From JBPOFM01 sp051252455 (GTDB lineage Bacteria; Bacteroidota; Bacteroidia; Flavobacteriales; Flavobacteriaceae), in contig JBPOFM010000009.1 in assembly GCA_051252455.1 (NCBI GenBank), forward strand, positions 62,001 to 126,000: 64,000 bases of DNA, given 5' to 3'. This document shows positions 8,156 to 16,201 of the stretch, piece by piece. The translations under genes were made by a program, and so were the position numbers. The number at the start of each line of letters is the position of its first letter. Position 1 is the first letter of the stretch. The notes below the pieces were generated by a model that ran no database searches, was not told the DNA's origin, and saw only the letters and a program-made list of their open reading frames with translations.

Positions 8156-9637
8156 ATGGATTTAAGGATTGAAAACATTATGTTGATTGGCTCTCTATTG
8201 CTTCTCATTAGTGTTTTTGCTGGAAAGACGTCCTATAAATTTGGAGTTCCCACCTTATTGCTTTTTTTGGGAATTGGTATGTTGGCCGGTTCCGACGGTC
8301 TTGGTGGTATTCATTTCGATGATCCAAAACTTGCGCAATTCATTGGAATCGTTTCGCTTAATTTCATCTTGTTTTCCGGAGGTCTGGATACCAATTGGAC
8401 ATCAGTCAAACCCATTCTTAAAGAAGGTATTGCATTATCGACACTGGGAGTTTTATTGACCGCTGTGTCTCTGGGTACATTTGTTTGGTTTGTTACTGAT
8501 TTTACAATTTATGAAAGTTTATTGTTGGGATCCATTGTATCTTCTACTGATGCAGCGGCCGTATTTTCAATTTTACGTGCAAAAAGTCTCGCATTAAAAA
8601 CGAATTTAAGACCCACGCTGGAGCTGGAAAGCGGAAGTAACGATCCCATGGCGTATGTGCTGACCATTGCATTCTTGACTTTGGTGATCAATCAAGATCA
8701 AAGTTTTGTATCCATTATTCCAATGTTTCTTCAACAAATGATTTTGGGTGGTATCGCAGGCATTGGCTTTGGCATTGCAAGCAAACACATTATCAACAAA
8801 ATTAAACTTGACTTTGAAGGTCTTTACCCAGTTTTGGTGATTGCACTGATGTTCATCACATTTTCTGCCACCGATTTTGTGGGTGGTAACGGATTTCTCG
8901 CCATTTACATCTGTGCGGTATATTTAGGCAATCAAGACCTCATCCACAAAAAAACCATTTTAAAAATGTTTGATGGTTTGGCGTGGCTTATGCAAATCGT
9001 TTTGTTCCTTACTTTAGGTTTGTTGGTCTTCCCGTCCCAAATCATTCCATATGTGGGTATCGGATTGTTGATTTCGGTATTTCTAATCTTTGTAGCGCGA
9101 CCGATCGGTGTATTGATCAGTCTTATGTTCTTCAAAATGAAAATGCGAAGACGGTTTTATATTTCTTGGGTGGGTTTACGTGGTGCGGTCCCTATTGTAT
9201 TTGCAACATACCCGCTTTTGGCAGGTATCGATAAAGCCAATATGATGTTTAACATTGTGTTCTTTATTTCCGTAACATCTATCCTCATTCAAGGCACCAC
9301 ACTTTCCATAGTGGCAAAATGGTTGCACGTGGCATTGCCTGAAACTCGAAAAAAGATCACAGAAGTAGACAAGCTCATTTTAGAACTACCTAAATCATCC
9401 CTTCAAGAATTTGTTATTTCACCAAAATATTACGGAGTAAACAAAAGAATTATCGATATGAATTTCCCAAAATCAGCATTTATCGCAATGATTAAAAGAG
9501 ATGGGAAATTTATTAGACCAGGTGGTTCCACCATTGTGGAAGCCCATGATGTTTTGATGGTTCTCGCTGACAATCAAGATGAATTTGACAAGGTTGAACA
9601 ATCATTGTCCAAGACCATCAATCCCGAGCAAAATTGA
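8156..9637 (+). CDS. Potassium (or sodium)/proton antiporter, CPA1 type with TrkA-C domain
   Basis: A 493-aa inner-membrane exchanger. Residues 1-390 contain about twelve hydrophobic segments, and the ion-site region ESGSNDPMAYV (about 157-167) is the hallmark of CvrA/NhaP2-like antiporters. After a charged linker, residues about 400-490 form a soluble regulatory domain resembling TrkA-C/RCK-C (VNKRIIDMNFP, VEAHDVLMVLADN). Such proteins move K+ or Na+ out in exchange for protons and serve pH and osmotic balance. It is monocistronic with its own promoter. Confidence 0.9.
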   Translation: MDLRIENIMLIGSLLLLISVFAGKTSYKFGVPTLLLFLGIGMLAGSDGLGGIHFDDPKLAQFIGIVSLNFILFSGGLDTNWTSVKPILKEGIALSTLGVLLTAVSLGTFVWFVTDFTIYESLLLGSIVSSTDAAAVFSILRAKSLALKTNLRPTLELESGSNDPMAYVLTIAFLTLVINQDQSFVSIIPMFLQQMILGGIAGIGFGIASKHIINKIKLDFEGLYPVLVIALMFITFSATDFVGGNGFLAIYICAVYLGNQDLIHKKTILKMFDGLAWLMQIVLFLTLGLLVFPSQIIPYVGIGLLISVFLIFVARPIGVLISLMFFKMKMRRRFYISWVGLRGAVPIVFATYPLLAGIDKANMMFNIVFFISVTSILIQGTTLSIVAKWLHVALPETRKKITEVDKLILELPKSSLQEFVISPKYYGVNKRIIDMNFPKSAFIAMIKRDGKFIRPGGSTIVEAHDVLMVLADNQDEFDKVEQSLSKTINPEQN

Positions 9638-9805
9638 TTGCGTTTGAACAATTTAATCTCTTTTAACATACGGTGGTTCTAGGTATGGGATCAGTCTCGT
9701 GGTTATTATAGGGCATTATTGGGAGATTTTCTTCATAGATCTTTAATGGTTAATTGCCACATTAACAGGTATGTTTATTGTGATATATGTAGCATATAAA
9801 TTTAA

Positions 9806-10771
9806 TTAGCTGTTAGTTCCAACCCGCCTTTCCGTATCCAGAATTTGAGCCACCGCCTGCTTATATTTCACAGGATTCGTGGCTTTTTTGATCGCCTTAT
9901 AAGTTTTTTGAGGATTGGAGGTCGATTGTGAAAAGAACTCCCAAAACCCCAACATTTTCAATTTTATAGGAGTAGGTCCAGACAAATATGCGTCATACTG
10001 TTCATAGATAGTATCATGAAAATTCGAAAAAATCTCCCATCTGTTTTGAGGATATACGGTCGTATTATTTTTTATCATGCTTGGTAAAAAAGGATCGGCA
10101 ATCAACCCTCGGCCAATCATAAAATGATCAATTTGTGGAAAGCGTTCTTCCATCGCCTTAAAAACAGCAACACTAGTAATATCACCGTTATAGTATAACT
10201 TGTGTTTGGTGCTACCAATGCATGTTTTAAAAGCATCCAAATCGACAGGGCCTTTGTAGAGTTGTTTTCCTATTCTGGCATGGATCGCAATATTCTTCAG
10301 CGGATACCGATCCAAAATAGGAAATACATCCAGAATTTCTTCCGCATGTTCATAACCCATTCTCATTTTCATTGACACCAAAATATCAGTTTCGTTATGC
10401 GCTCTATGCAAGACCTCATTGATTTTTTCAGGATGACAAATCAACCCAGAGCCCATTCCAGATTTAGCGACCATCGGGTAGGGGCAACCCAAATTCCAAT
10501 TCAATTCCTTGTAGCCTAGACTTTGCACGTATTTGGCAACATAGACAAATTCTTCCGCATCGTTGGTAATGATTTGAGGAATCACCTCCAGACTCCTGTT
10601 GTTGTCCAGTGCAATATCATTCTGATAAGATTGCTTAATCGTCAATTTCCCATTGAGCCGAATGTATGGCGAATAAAAGGTATCAATCCCTCCGAAATAC
10701 TGATGGAAAGCATTGCGAAACCGGAAATCCGTAAAACCCTGCAAAGGGGACGATAGAAGCGTAGCAGCCAT
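9806..10771 (-). CDS. tRNA-dihydrouridine synthase
   Basis: A 321-aa flavoenzyme of the Dus family, which reduces specific uridines in tRNA to dihydrouridine. The FMN-barrel start (SSPLQGFTDFRFR), the NLGCP motif with catalytic Cys96, the MKMRMG strand, IHARIGKQLYKG and the late phosphate-binding MIGRGLIADPF are all present in order. The length fits the family. Which U position is modified cannot be told, though the short form is more like DusC than DusB. It converges with the antiporter gene and stands alone on the minus strand. Confidence 0.9.
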   Translation of the reverse strand: MAATLLSSPLQGFTDFRFRNAFHQYFGGIDTFYSPYIRLNGKLTIKQSYQNDIALDNNRSLEVIPQIITNDAEEFVYVAKYVQSLGYKELNWNLGCPYPMVAKSGMGSGLICHPEKINEVLHRAHNETDILVSMKMRMGYEHAEEILDVFPILDRYPLKNIAIHARIGKQLYKGPVDLDAFKTCIGSTKHKLYYNGDITSVAVFKAMEERFPQIDHFMIGRGLIADPFLPSMIKNNTTVYPQNRWEIFSNFHDTIYEQYDAYLSGPTPIKLKMLGFWEFFSQSTSNPQKTYKAIKKATNPVKYKQAVAQILDTERRVGTNS

Positions 10772-11159
10772 TATAATAGTTAGTGTGGCAAATATAACCC
10801 AAAAATCATCAATTGAGACGTAGTCACCTCGAGTCTAGCCCTACGACGTGAAGCTTTGATTCAGAAAAGTATGGAGAATTTAAACTAATAAACAGCGTGA
10901 CACTCATGTCGAAAAGTTTTTTATAATAACATCTATTAACCAATGAGCCTGATTCATTTGAAGTAACAATCAGTATGAATAAGACTAGATGAATATGGTC
11001 ACCATCATTTGCGGTCGACCCCGTTGAAGCTGTGCATCCCGTTTGTGAAAGTATTACAATAGCAATGTCGCGAATGTTTCTTTCTCAAAAAATGGCAGCC
11101 CTTATGCAAGTCTGTGAATGAAGCATAATCAAGATCATAAAGTCGCGTGACCTTAATAG
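10772..11159. other. Gap of 388 bases, no gene seen
   Basis: It lies between the dihydrouridine synthase start and the end of the YdjM-like gene. A TAnnTTTG match on the minus strand (10789-10796) could be the -7 element for the synthase, but no well-spaced TTG accompanies it. Nothing else is visible. Confidence 0.5.
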
Positions 11160-12158
11160 CTAATTACCTTTTATCCGTTCCCATAAACCTAATAACAATT
11201 TTTTGCCATCCCGTTGGTCTTTCTTTTGTTCAATAAATCGTACGTTTCCATCGCTATCCTCAACAATTTCATATTGAAACACAAACTTTTGGGATCCTTT
11301 ATCCATAGATAGTAACCCGAAGCGCAATTCATTGTAGTAAAGTCGATCTTCTCTTTCAATAAGCGTATACCAACCTTCAGAAATAGTAATCATTCGTTGA
11401 ACGTTTTCATTCGTTCGATATCGATCCAACAACTCATGATTCTTTTTGTACCTATCAAAAGCAATTGGCTGCGAATCAAAAAATGAATAATCACCCAACA
11501 GATACGAATCTTTGGTTTCCACATTCGCATTCCAAAGAATGGTATTTAACGGGGAAGGACGCGTATCAATTTTATCATAACCAATAGACTGATCCTTTAG
11601 AGCAGTCTCAAATTTTGTGTACGCTGCCCATTTTAATAATAAGGTAAATGTCAAATAACAGGAACTTATAATCAAGCCTAAATTATTATAGACTCGTCTT
11701 CTATTAGAAGTTCTATGTTGAAACATCGCCAAAATAAGGAACACTAAAAAGGGCACTGTGTATAAAGGATCAATTACAAAAATCGACTTAAACGCAAGCC
11801 GTATATCTAAAGGCCAAAAAAGTTGTGTGCCCCATGTCGTATATGAATCTAAAATAGGATGAGTGAGAAATGCCCAGAAAAATAACCAAGTCCATCCCTT
11901 AAATGCTGATAAGGTTTCATAACGAGACACAATCCATCCACAGACTGGAGCAAAAACCAATGAAAATATGATAGAATGTGTAAAGCCTCTATGAATTTCC
12001 AAAGCAGTAACTGTATCTGTAAAGTAGGAAGCAAACACATCCAAATCTGGAATTGTGCCGGCAATGGCTCCATACAGCATAGCTTTGTTCCCTATTTTTT
12101 TGCCTAGAACAGCTTCGCCAACAGCGGCACCTAATACTATTTGTGTAAGTGAATCCAT
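11160..12158 (-). CDS. YdjM-like (DUF457) membrane-bound metal-dependent hydrolase family protein
   Basis: A 332-aa protein. The first half holds the family pattern: MDSLTQIVLGAAVGEA at the start, GTIPDLD with an acidic metal-site candidate, HRGFTHS with paired His, and HPILDSYTTWG. Four to five membrane segments (about 25-175) follow this pattern. Residues about 180-332 are soluble and poorly conserved. The family is predicted to be metal-dependent hydrolases; the E. coli member YdjM is LexA-regulated and its substrate is unknown. The gene is monocistronic. Confidence 0.82.
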   Translation of the reverse strand: MDSLTQIVLGAAVGEAVLGKKIGNKAMLYGAIAGTIPDLDVFASYFTDTVTALEIHRGFTHSIIFSLVFAPVCGWIVSRYETLSAFKGWTWLFFWAFLTHPILDSYTTWGTQLFWPLDIRLAFKSIFVIDPLYTVPFLVFLILAMFQHRTSNRRRVYNNLGLIISSCYLTFTLLLKWAAYTKFETALKDQSIGYDKIDTRPSPLNTILWNANVETKDSYLLGDYSFFDSQPIAFDRYKKNHELLDRYRTNENVQRMITISEGWYTLIEREDRLYYNELRFGLLSMDKGSQKFVFQYEIVEDSDGNVRFIEQKKDQRDGKKLLLGLWERIKGN

Positions 12159-12473
12159 AGAACATGATATAAAAGTTGCAATATTAGGTCAAATAATAGA
12201 TTTAAGTTTATAACTACAACATGTAATTGTCCGGAAAAAATAGATTTATTTCACTTAACACCCTTGTGAGCTTCGAGATAGAATTCGATTTGAAAATACA
12301 TGATGTTTCCACTTTATTTAGCCCTAATCTTTTAAGTAATAGATATGAGTGTAACAAAATGAAATATTGTGATTAATAATTTTTTTTTGAATTAAAATGA
12401 AAAAATCGACAAAACGCTTGCTTTTTTCGTTTAATTGCATAAATTTGTCGTATTGAACCCTAAATTATCTCAT
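12159..12473. other. Divergent intergenic region, 315 bases
   Basis: It separates the YdjM-like gene (minus) from the small secreted protein (plus). Apart from the promoter at 12418-12447 and AT-rich DNA, I see no gene or RNA. Confidence 0.5.
12418..12447 (+). promoter_or_regulatory. Bacteroidota-type promoter
   Basis: TTG at 12418-12420, a 19-base spacer and a perfect TAnnTTTG match (TAAATTTG, 12440-12447). The start codon of the small secreted protein is only 27 bases beyond, giving a very short leader of about 20 bases. This position also argues against the longer in-frame start at 12435, which would overlap the -7 element. Confidence 0.6.
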
Positions 12474-12926
12474 ATGAAAACTAAAATTACCTTATTAATG
12501 ATGACCCTTTTGTTGGTTACAAGCCTTGGATTTTCCCAAAGTAAAGATGATCCTCAAAGTATTATCAGTGGAAAAGTATCTATAGCTAAATACCACGATC
12601 GTGATGAGTTAGACAAAAAACAAAAAGGAGAGTTATTGGATTTATATAATGAACGCATCGAAGTCATTGTTAAAATTTTACCTAACATTGCCTTTGCGAC
12701 AAAACCAGGCGTTACTATGAGTTCCCTCGGAATTCCAGATACCAAAGAAAATAGAAAAGCATTGGAAGATAATATTCAGGCATCTAGAACTTATTTTGCT
12801 AGTACAATAGAGTTTCAAAAGAAAGTGTTGCCATATTCTGACAAATCGAATTTAATTTCGGCAATTCTTTTTTATGAGGAAACTTTAAAATCATTGCATA
12901 CCTATAATGAGTTTAACAAAAATTAA
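12474..12926 (+). CDS. Small secreted protein, unknown function
   Basis: A 150-aa protein beginning with a standard signal peptide (Lys-rich start, hydrophobic core, GFSQ cleavage region near residue 21). The start at 12474 is chosen because the promoter lies directly upstream. The mature part is mostly helical and charged, with no cysteines and no motif I recognise. It has its own promoter and a strong hairpin at its stop codon, so it is a single-gene unit. Its role cannot be inferred. Confidence 0.75.
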   Translation: MKTKITLLMMTLLLVTSLGFSQSKDDPQSIISGKVSIAKYHDRDELDKKQKGELLDLYNERIEVIVKILPNIAFATKPGVTMSSLGIPDTKENRKALEDNIQASRTYFASTIEFQKKVLPYSDKSNLISAILFYEETLKSLHTYNEFNKN

Positions 12927-12950
12927 AGGCCTAATTATTTTTTAGGCCTT
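12926..12950 (+). terminator. Hairpin terminator at the end of the small secreted protein gene
   Basis: AAGGCCTAA pairs perfectly with TTAGGCCTT (9 bp) across a seven-base T-rich loop. It begins at the last base of the stop codon. Confidence 0.6.
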
Positions 12951-12982
12951 CCAATCAGTTTAATCTATAAGTGTCTTAACCG

Positions 12983-13015
12983 AAAAAATCTCTAAACTAC
13001 TATTAGGGATTTTTT
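12983..13015. terminator. Second hairpin terminator with A and T tracts
   Basis: A 12-bp stem, with six A-T pairs at its base and one G-T wobble, encloses a nine-base loop and is followed by more T residues. It has the A-tract/T-tract form of an intrinsic terminator. It lies 57 bases after the small secreted protein and may back up the first hairpin. Confidence 0.55.
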
Positions 13016-13217
13016 TTATTCAAAAAAATGAATACTTGTGAAATTTTTGATTGTAATTCTGTTGTCACAAGGTTGTTACTCAAAGTTTATGTGCTCCTCT
13101 TTTTCGTCATTGAAATGAAATCTAAACTCAACCTAATGGTTTTATTTGTCTGTAAGGTTATAAATGTAAGAAAAAACTTTATTATAAATAAATATTAATG
13201 CATTTCATCGATATTAT

Positions 13218-13248
13218 TTGTATTTCATAGGATTTAATTATATGTTTG
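13218..13248 (+). promoter_or_regulatory. Bacteroidota-type promoter of the beta-helix protein gene
   Basis: TTG at 13218-13220, a 20-base spacer and a perfect TAnnTTTG match (TATGTTTG, 13241-13248). The start codon is 46 bases downstream. Confidence 0.6.
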
Positions 13249-13294
13249 ACTTAATATTGTTTAAAGAACCCAAAATCTAAAACTTATACCTCAT

Positions 13295-14605
13295 ATGAAA
13301 AACTCTACACTCACAGTATGTTTGTTATTTTTTGTTGTTGGAAGCATATTTGCTCAACAGGAAAAAGGAATAATGGGCAAGTCCAACTGGTTAAATTCTT
13401 GGACAGAATTTAGACCCAACCATGTCGATTACGGAGAGCCAACTCAAATATTGAGTGGTAACATCACAAAAAACACAACTTTATATAAGAAAGATATTTA
13501 CTTATTGTCTGGGAGCGTTTTTGTGGTAGACAGCACTACGATCACCATCGAACCAGGAACAGTAATTATCGGAGATTACAAAACAAATGGTTCTCTTACC
13601 ATCAGTAAGGGATCTAAAATCATCGCGGATGGTCAAGAAACAGATCCAATTATTTTTACTTCAAATAGAAGTGTTAAAAAATCTGGTGACTGGGGCGGAT
13701 TATTCATTTTAGGTGACGCACCTATCAATAAATTTGGAAATAGCTCTGCCATCAACTATGGTATGAATCCAACTTCTTATGGACACGTTACTTACGGAGG
13801 AGACAACGCCAATGGTAATTCTGGTATTTTAAGATATGTTAGAATAGAATATGCTGGTAAACGAACAAAAGAGTTTGGTTATTACAGTGCATTGACACTA
13901 GCTGGTGTCGGTAACAAGACTATCATTGAAAATGTAATGGTGAGCTATTGTGAAGGTAATTCCTATAATGTAATAGGAGGGGATTTGAATCTTAACAAGA
14001 CGGTATCTTACAGATCCAGTAGTAATGATTATGAATTCAATTATGGGGCACAATGTAAAATCACCAATTCAGTAGCTATTCGTTCGCCTTATGTATCAGG
14101 TGCTGACGGATCTCGATGTATGGTCATTGCGTCTTATGATAAGAAAGAGGAAGCAGATTTAACTAAAAAAGGAACTGTTGTAACTGCAGAAAATATAACA
14201 TTGGTAAATGTTAGTGATGATTTATATGCTGACATCAAAGTAGGTTTGGTGAAAGAAGCGTTGTACATCGCAGAAGACGCATCACTTAAGATGAATAAAA
14301 GTGTAATTTCAGGTTTTTATCCAGCAGTTATTTTGGACAAAAATATCAATGTCAACAGCAAAAATCTTGATATGATTAAATTTAGTGAAATGTATTTCAA
14401 TAATTGCAAAGGAAATATTTTCACTGAAAATAATACCAACAATGCTGATTTGGAAAATTGGTACGGAAATCGAGCATTTTTCAATGTCTATTCGAAAGCT
14501 GCCGATACAGAAACTTTTATTGATTACAAAAACCAAAAACGTCCTGATTTTAGATTGAGAATCAATAAAATCATTGCGTCCAATGACTACGACACGGAAG
14601 ATTAG
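13295..14605 (+). CDS. Secreted right-handed beta-helix-like protein, unknown function
   Basis: A 436-aa protein with a signal peptide (cleavage near SIFAQ, residue about 21). The mature part has short beta-strand repeats with regular Gly, Asn and Thr: TITIEPGTVIIGD, GSLTISKGSKIIADG, DWGGLFILGDAP and RYVRIEYAG. This is the look of right-handed parallel beta-helix proteins common in the Bacteroidota envelope. No catalytic site is obvious and I see no T9SS C-terminal domain. It directly precedes sprCDBF in the same direction but has its own promoter. A surface or periplasmic structural role is possible; an enzymatic role on glycans cannot be excluded. Confidence 0.75.
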   Translation: MKNSTLTVCLLFFVVGSIFAQQEKGIMGKSNWLNSWTEFRPNHVDYGEPTQILSGNITKNTTLYKKDIYLLSGSVFVVDSTTITIEPGTVIIGDYKTNGSLTISKGSKIIADGQETDPIIFTSNRSVKKSGDWGGLFILGDAPINKFGNSSAINYGMNPTSYGHVTYGGDNANGNSGILRYVRIEYAGKRTKEFGYYSALTLAGVGNKTIIENVMVSYCEGNSYNVIGGDLNLNKTVSYRSSSNDYEFNYGAQCKITNSVAIRSPYVSGADGSRCMVIASYDKKEEADLTKKGTVVTAENITLVNVSDDLYADIKVGLVKEALYIAEDASLKMNKSVISGFYPAVILDKNINVNSKNLDMIKFSEMYFNNCKGNIFTENNTNNADLENWYGNRAFFNVYSKAADTETFIDYKNQKRPDFRLRINKIIASNDYDTED

Positions 14606-14647
14606 GGTTAGTTCTAATTAGCATCTAAAACTTTATAATTTCAAAAT

Positions 14648-14677
14648 TAACTCGTTTGACACTGTTCTTGCGAGTTA
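14648..14677. other. Hairpin between the beta-helix gene and sprC
   Basis: TAACTCG (14648-14654) pairs perfectly with CGAGTTA (14671-14677) around a 16-base loop. No strong T-tract follows. It overlaps the putative sprC promoter, so it may be a weak terminator or an operator-like inverted repeat. Confidence 0.35.
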
Positions 14678-14683
14678 TTCTTG
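14656..14683 (+). promoter_or_regulatory. Possible promoter of the sprCDBF operon
   Basis: TTG at 14656-14658, a 17-base spacer and TATTCTTG (14676-14683), one mismatch from TAnnTTTG. The sprC start codon lies 54 bases downstream. The fit is weaker than for the neighbouring promoters. Confidence 0.35.
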
Positions 14684-14736
14684 ATTCAATAAAAAATTAC
14701 AACGAAGTAAAAGGGATTACAAAACAAGTTGACTGA

Positions 14737-16200
14737 ATGCAAAAAACTACTATTTTAAAAAAACTTACTATTTTGGCATGTTTGTTTGTTCTGCTTTGCT
14801 CAGAACAGATGACCGCCCAAGTGGTTATTGGTACGCCAAATCTTGGTTTTAGCCAAGCTTGTGCCAGTAGTTCTTTTAATTCGTACAGTGTCACATTTGT
14901 ATTCTCTCCAGAATCGGCATTGGCATCCAATAATCAATTTAGTGTTGAAATGTCAGATCCCAATGGAAGTTTTACAAACTCAACAGTAGTATTCACCTCC
15001 AATCCAGGAGCAATTACAAGTTCGCCGGCAACTTTGAATTTTTCAGTTCCTGTAACTACGGCTGGTGAAGGCTACAAACTAAAAATAAGAAGTACGGCAC
15101 CTGTGGCGTCTAGCTCAAATTCCGTAGCATTTCCAGCATATTATAAAAGTCAAGACAGTCCTTTTACAATCAATAATTTAGTGTCCACTGGTGCATATTG
15201 CACAGGAGCAACATATTTATTGACCATTGACAATCCGGGAAATGGAGATAATGATTCTCCTTTGAATTATCCGTCGCTAACGTTTAAATGGTTTAAAGAA
15301 ACAAGTCCTACGACCTCGATTTTTGTGGCTGATGGTGCAACATTAGCGGTCGGCCAACCAGGAACTTATTTTGCCAGAACAAATTATGGAACCTGTACAT
15401 CCAATTCATTCTCAAATCGTGTGACCATTAGTGAAGCTGTTTCCGGTCAAGCAAATGCATCCATTGTTTCGAGCTTGGGAAATCCATTTTGTCCAGATCA
15501 AGGTATGACCACTTTGAGCACGTTGGGTGGCAATAGTTATCAATGGTATAAAGATGGAATTTTAATTCCTGAAGCCACCAATCAAATGTATCAAACGGAT
15601 GAGTCGGGAACTTTTTCGGTACAAGTAGATTTAGGAAGTTGTGAGGCTTCAGGATCCATAGATTTAGTAAGTGAGGGATTCATAAGTGGACTCAATGTAG
15701 ATGCCACAAACACCATGGAAGAAGGAGAATCCTTGACCATCAGAGTTGCAACAACGGCCACTGATCCCGAATTTGAATGGTATTTAAATGATGTCATTAT
15801 TCCAGGAGAAACGTCAGACACCTATATTGCTTCAGAATATGGAGATTACAAAGTAATAATTTCTCAAACGATAGGTTGCGTTTCGATTCGGGAATTACTG
15901 TTTTCCATTACTGAACCTATTGACCCATTTCCAGATGTTGCAAATATTCCGAACCTGATAAGTCCAAATGGCGATGGCGTCAACGACACGTGGGTGATAC
16001 CTCCTCAATATGTCAGTGGTACCAATACCGAAGTACTAATTCTTACTAATCAAGGGAAAGTAGTGCTCCAAACAAACGATTATCAAAACAATTGGCCAGA
16101 AACGAGATTAGAATTAAGCAGCGTCAATAAAGTATTTTACTATATCATCACAGCTCCAAACCAAAAACCAAAAAAGGGCTCCATAACCGTTGTTAAATAG
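14737..16200 (+). CDS. sprC: SprC-like secreted protein with gliding-motility C-terminal sorting domain
   Basis: A 487-aa secreted protein. A signal peptide (cleavage near MTAQ, residue about 28) precedes several Ig-like/PKD-like strand-rich units with Cys and the SYQWYKDG pattern. The last about 85 residues begin PNLISPNGDGVNDTW, the hallmark of the gliding motility-associated (type B) C-terminal domain used for T9SS export. Order and spacing (sprC-sprD-sprB-sprF) match the operon described in Flavobacterium johnsoniae, where these genes support SprB-dependent gliding. The stop is one base before sprD, so the two are translationally close. The name rests on both context and domains. Confidence 0.82.
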   Translation: MQKTTILKKLTILACLFVLLCSEQMTAQVVIGTPNLGFSQACASSSFNSYSVTFVFSPESALASNNQFSVEMSDPNGSFTNSTVVFTSNPGAITSSPATLNFSVPVTTAGEGYKLKIRSTAPVASSSNSVAFPAYYKSQDSPFTINNLVSTGAYCTGATYLLTIDNPGNGDNDSPLNYPSLTFKWFKETSPTTSIFVADGATLAVGQPGTYFARTNYGTCTSNSFSNRVTISEAVSGQANASIVSSLGNPFCPDQGMTTLSTLGGNSYQWYKDGILIPEATNQMYQTDESGTFSVQVDLGSCEASGSIDLVSEGFISGLNVDATNTMEEGESLTIRVATTATDPEFEWYLNDVIIPGETSDTYIASEYGDYKVIISQTIGCVSIRELLFSITEPIDPFPDVANIPNLISPNGDGVNDTWVIPPQYVSGTNTEVLILTNQGKVVLQTNDYQNNWPETRLELSSVNKVFYYIITAPNQKPKKGSITVVK

Positions 16201-16201
16201 C

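Larger units (their letters stand above)
12927..13294. other. Gap of 368 bases with terminators and a promoter
   Basis: It contains the two hairpins, an AT-rich stretch and the promoter for the next gene. No gene is seen. Confidence 0.5.
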
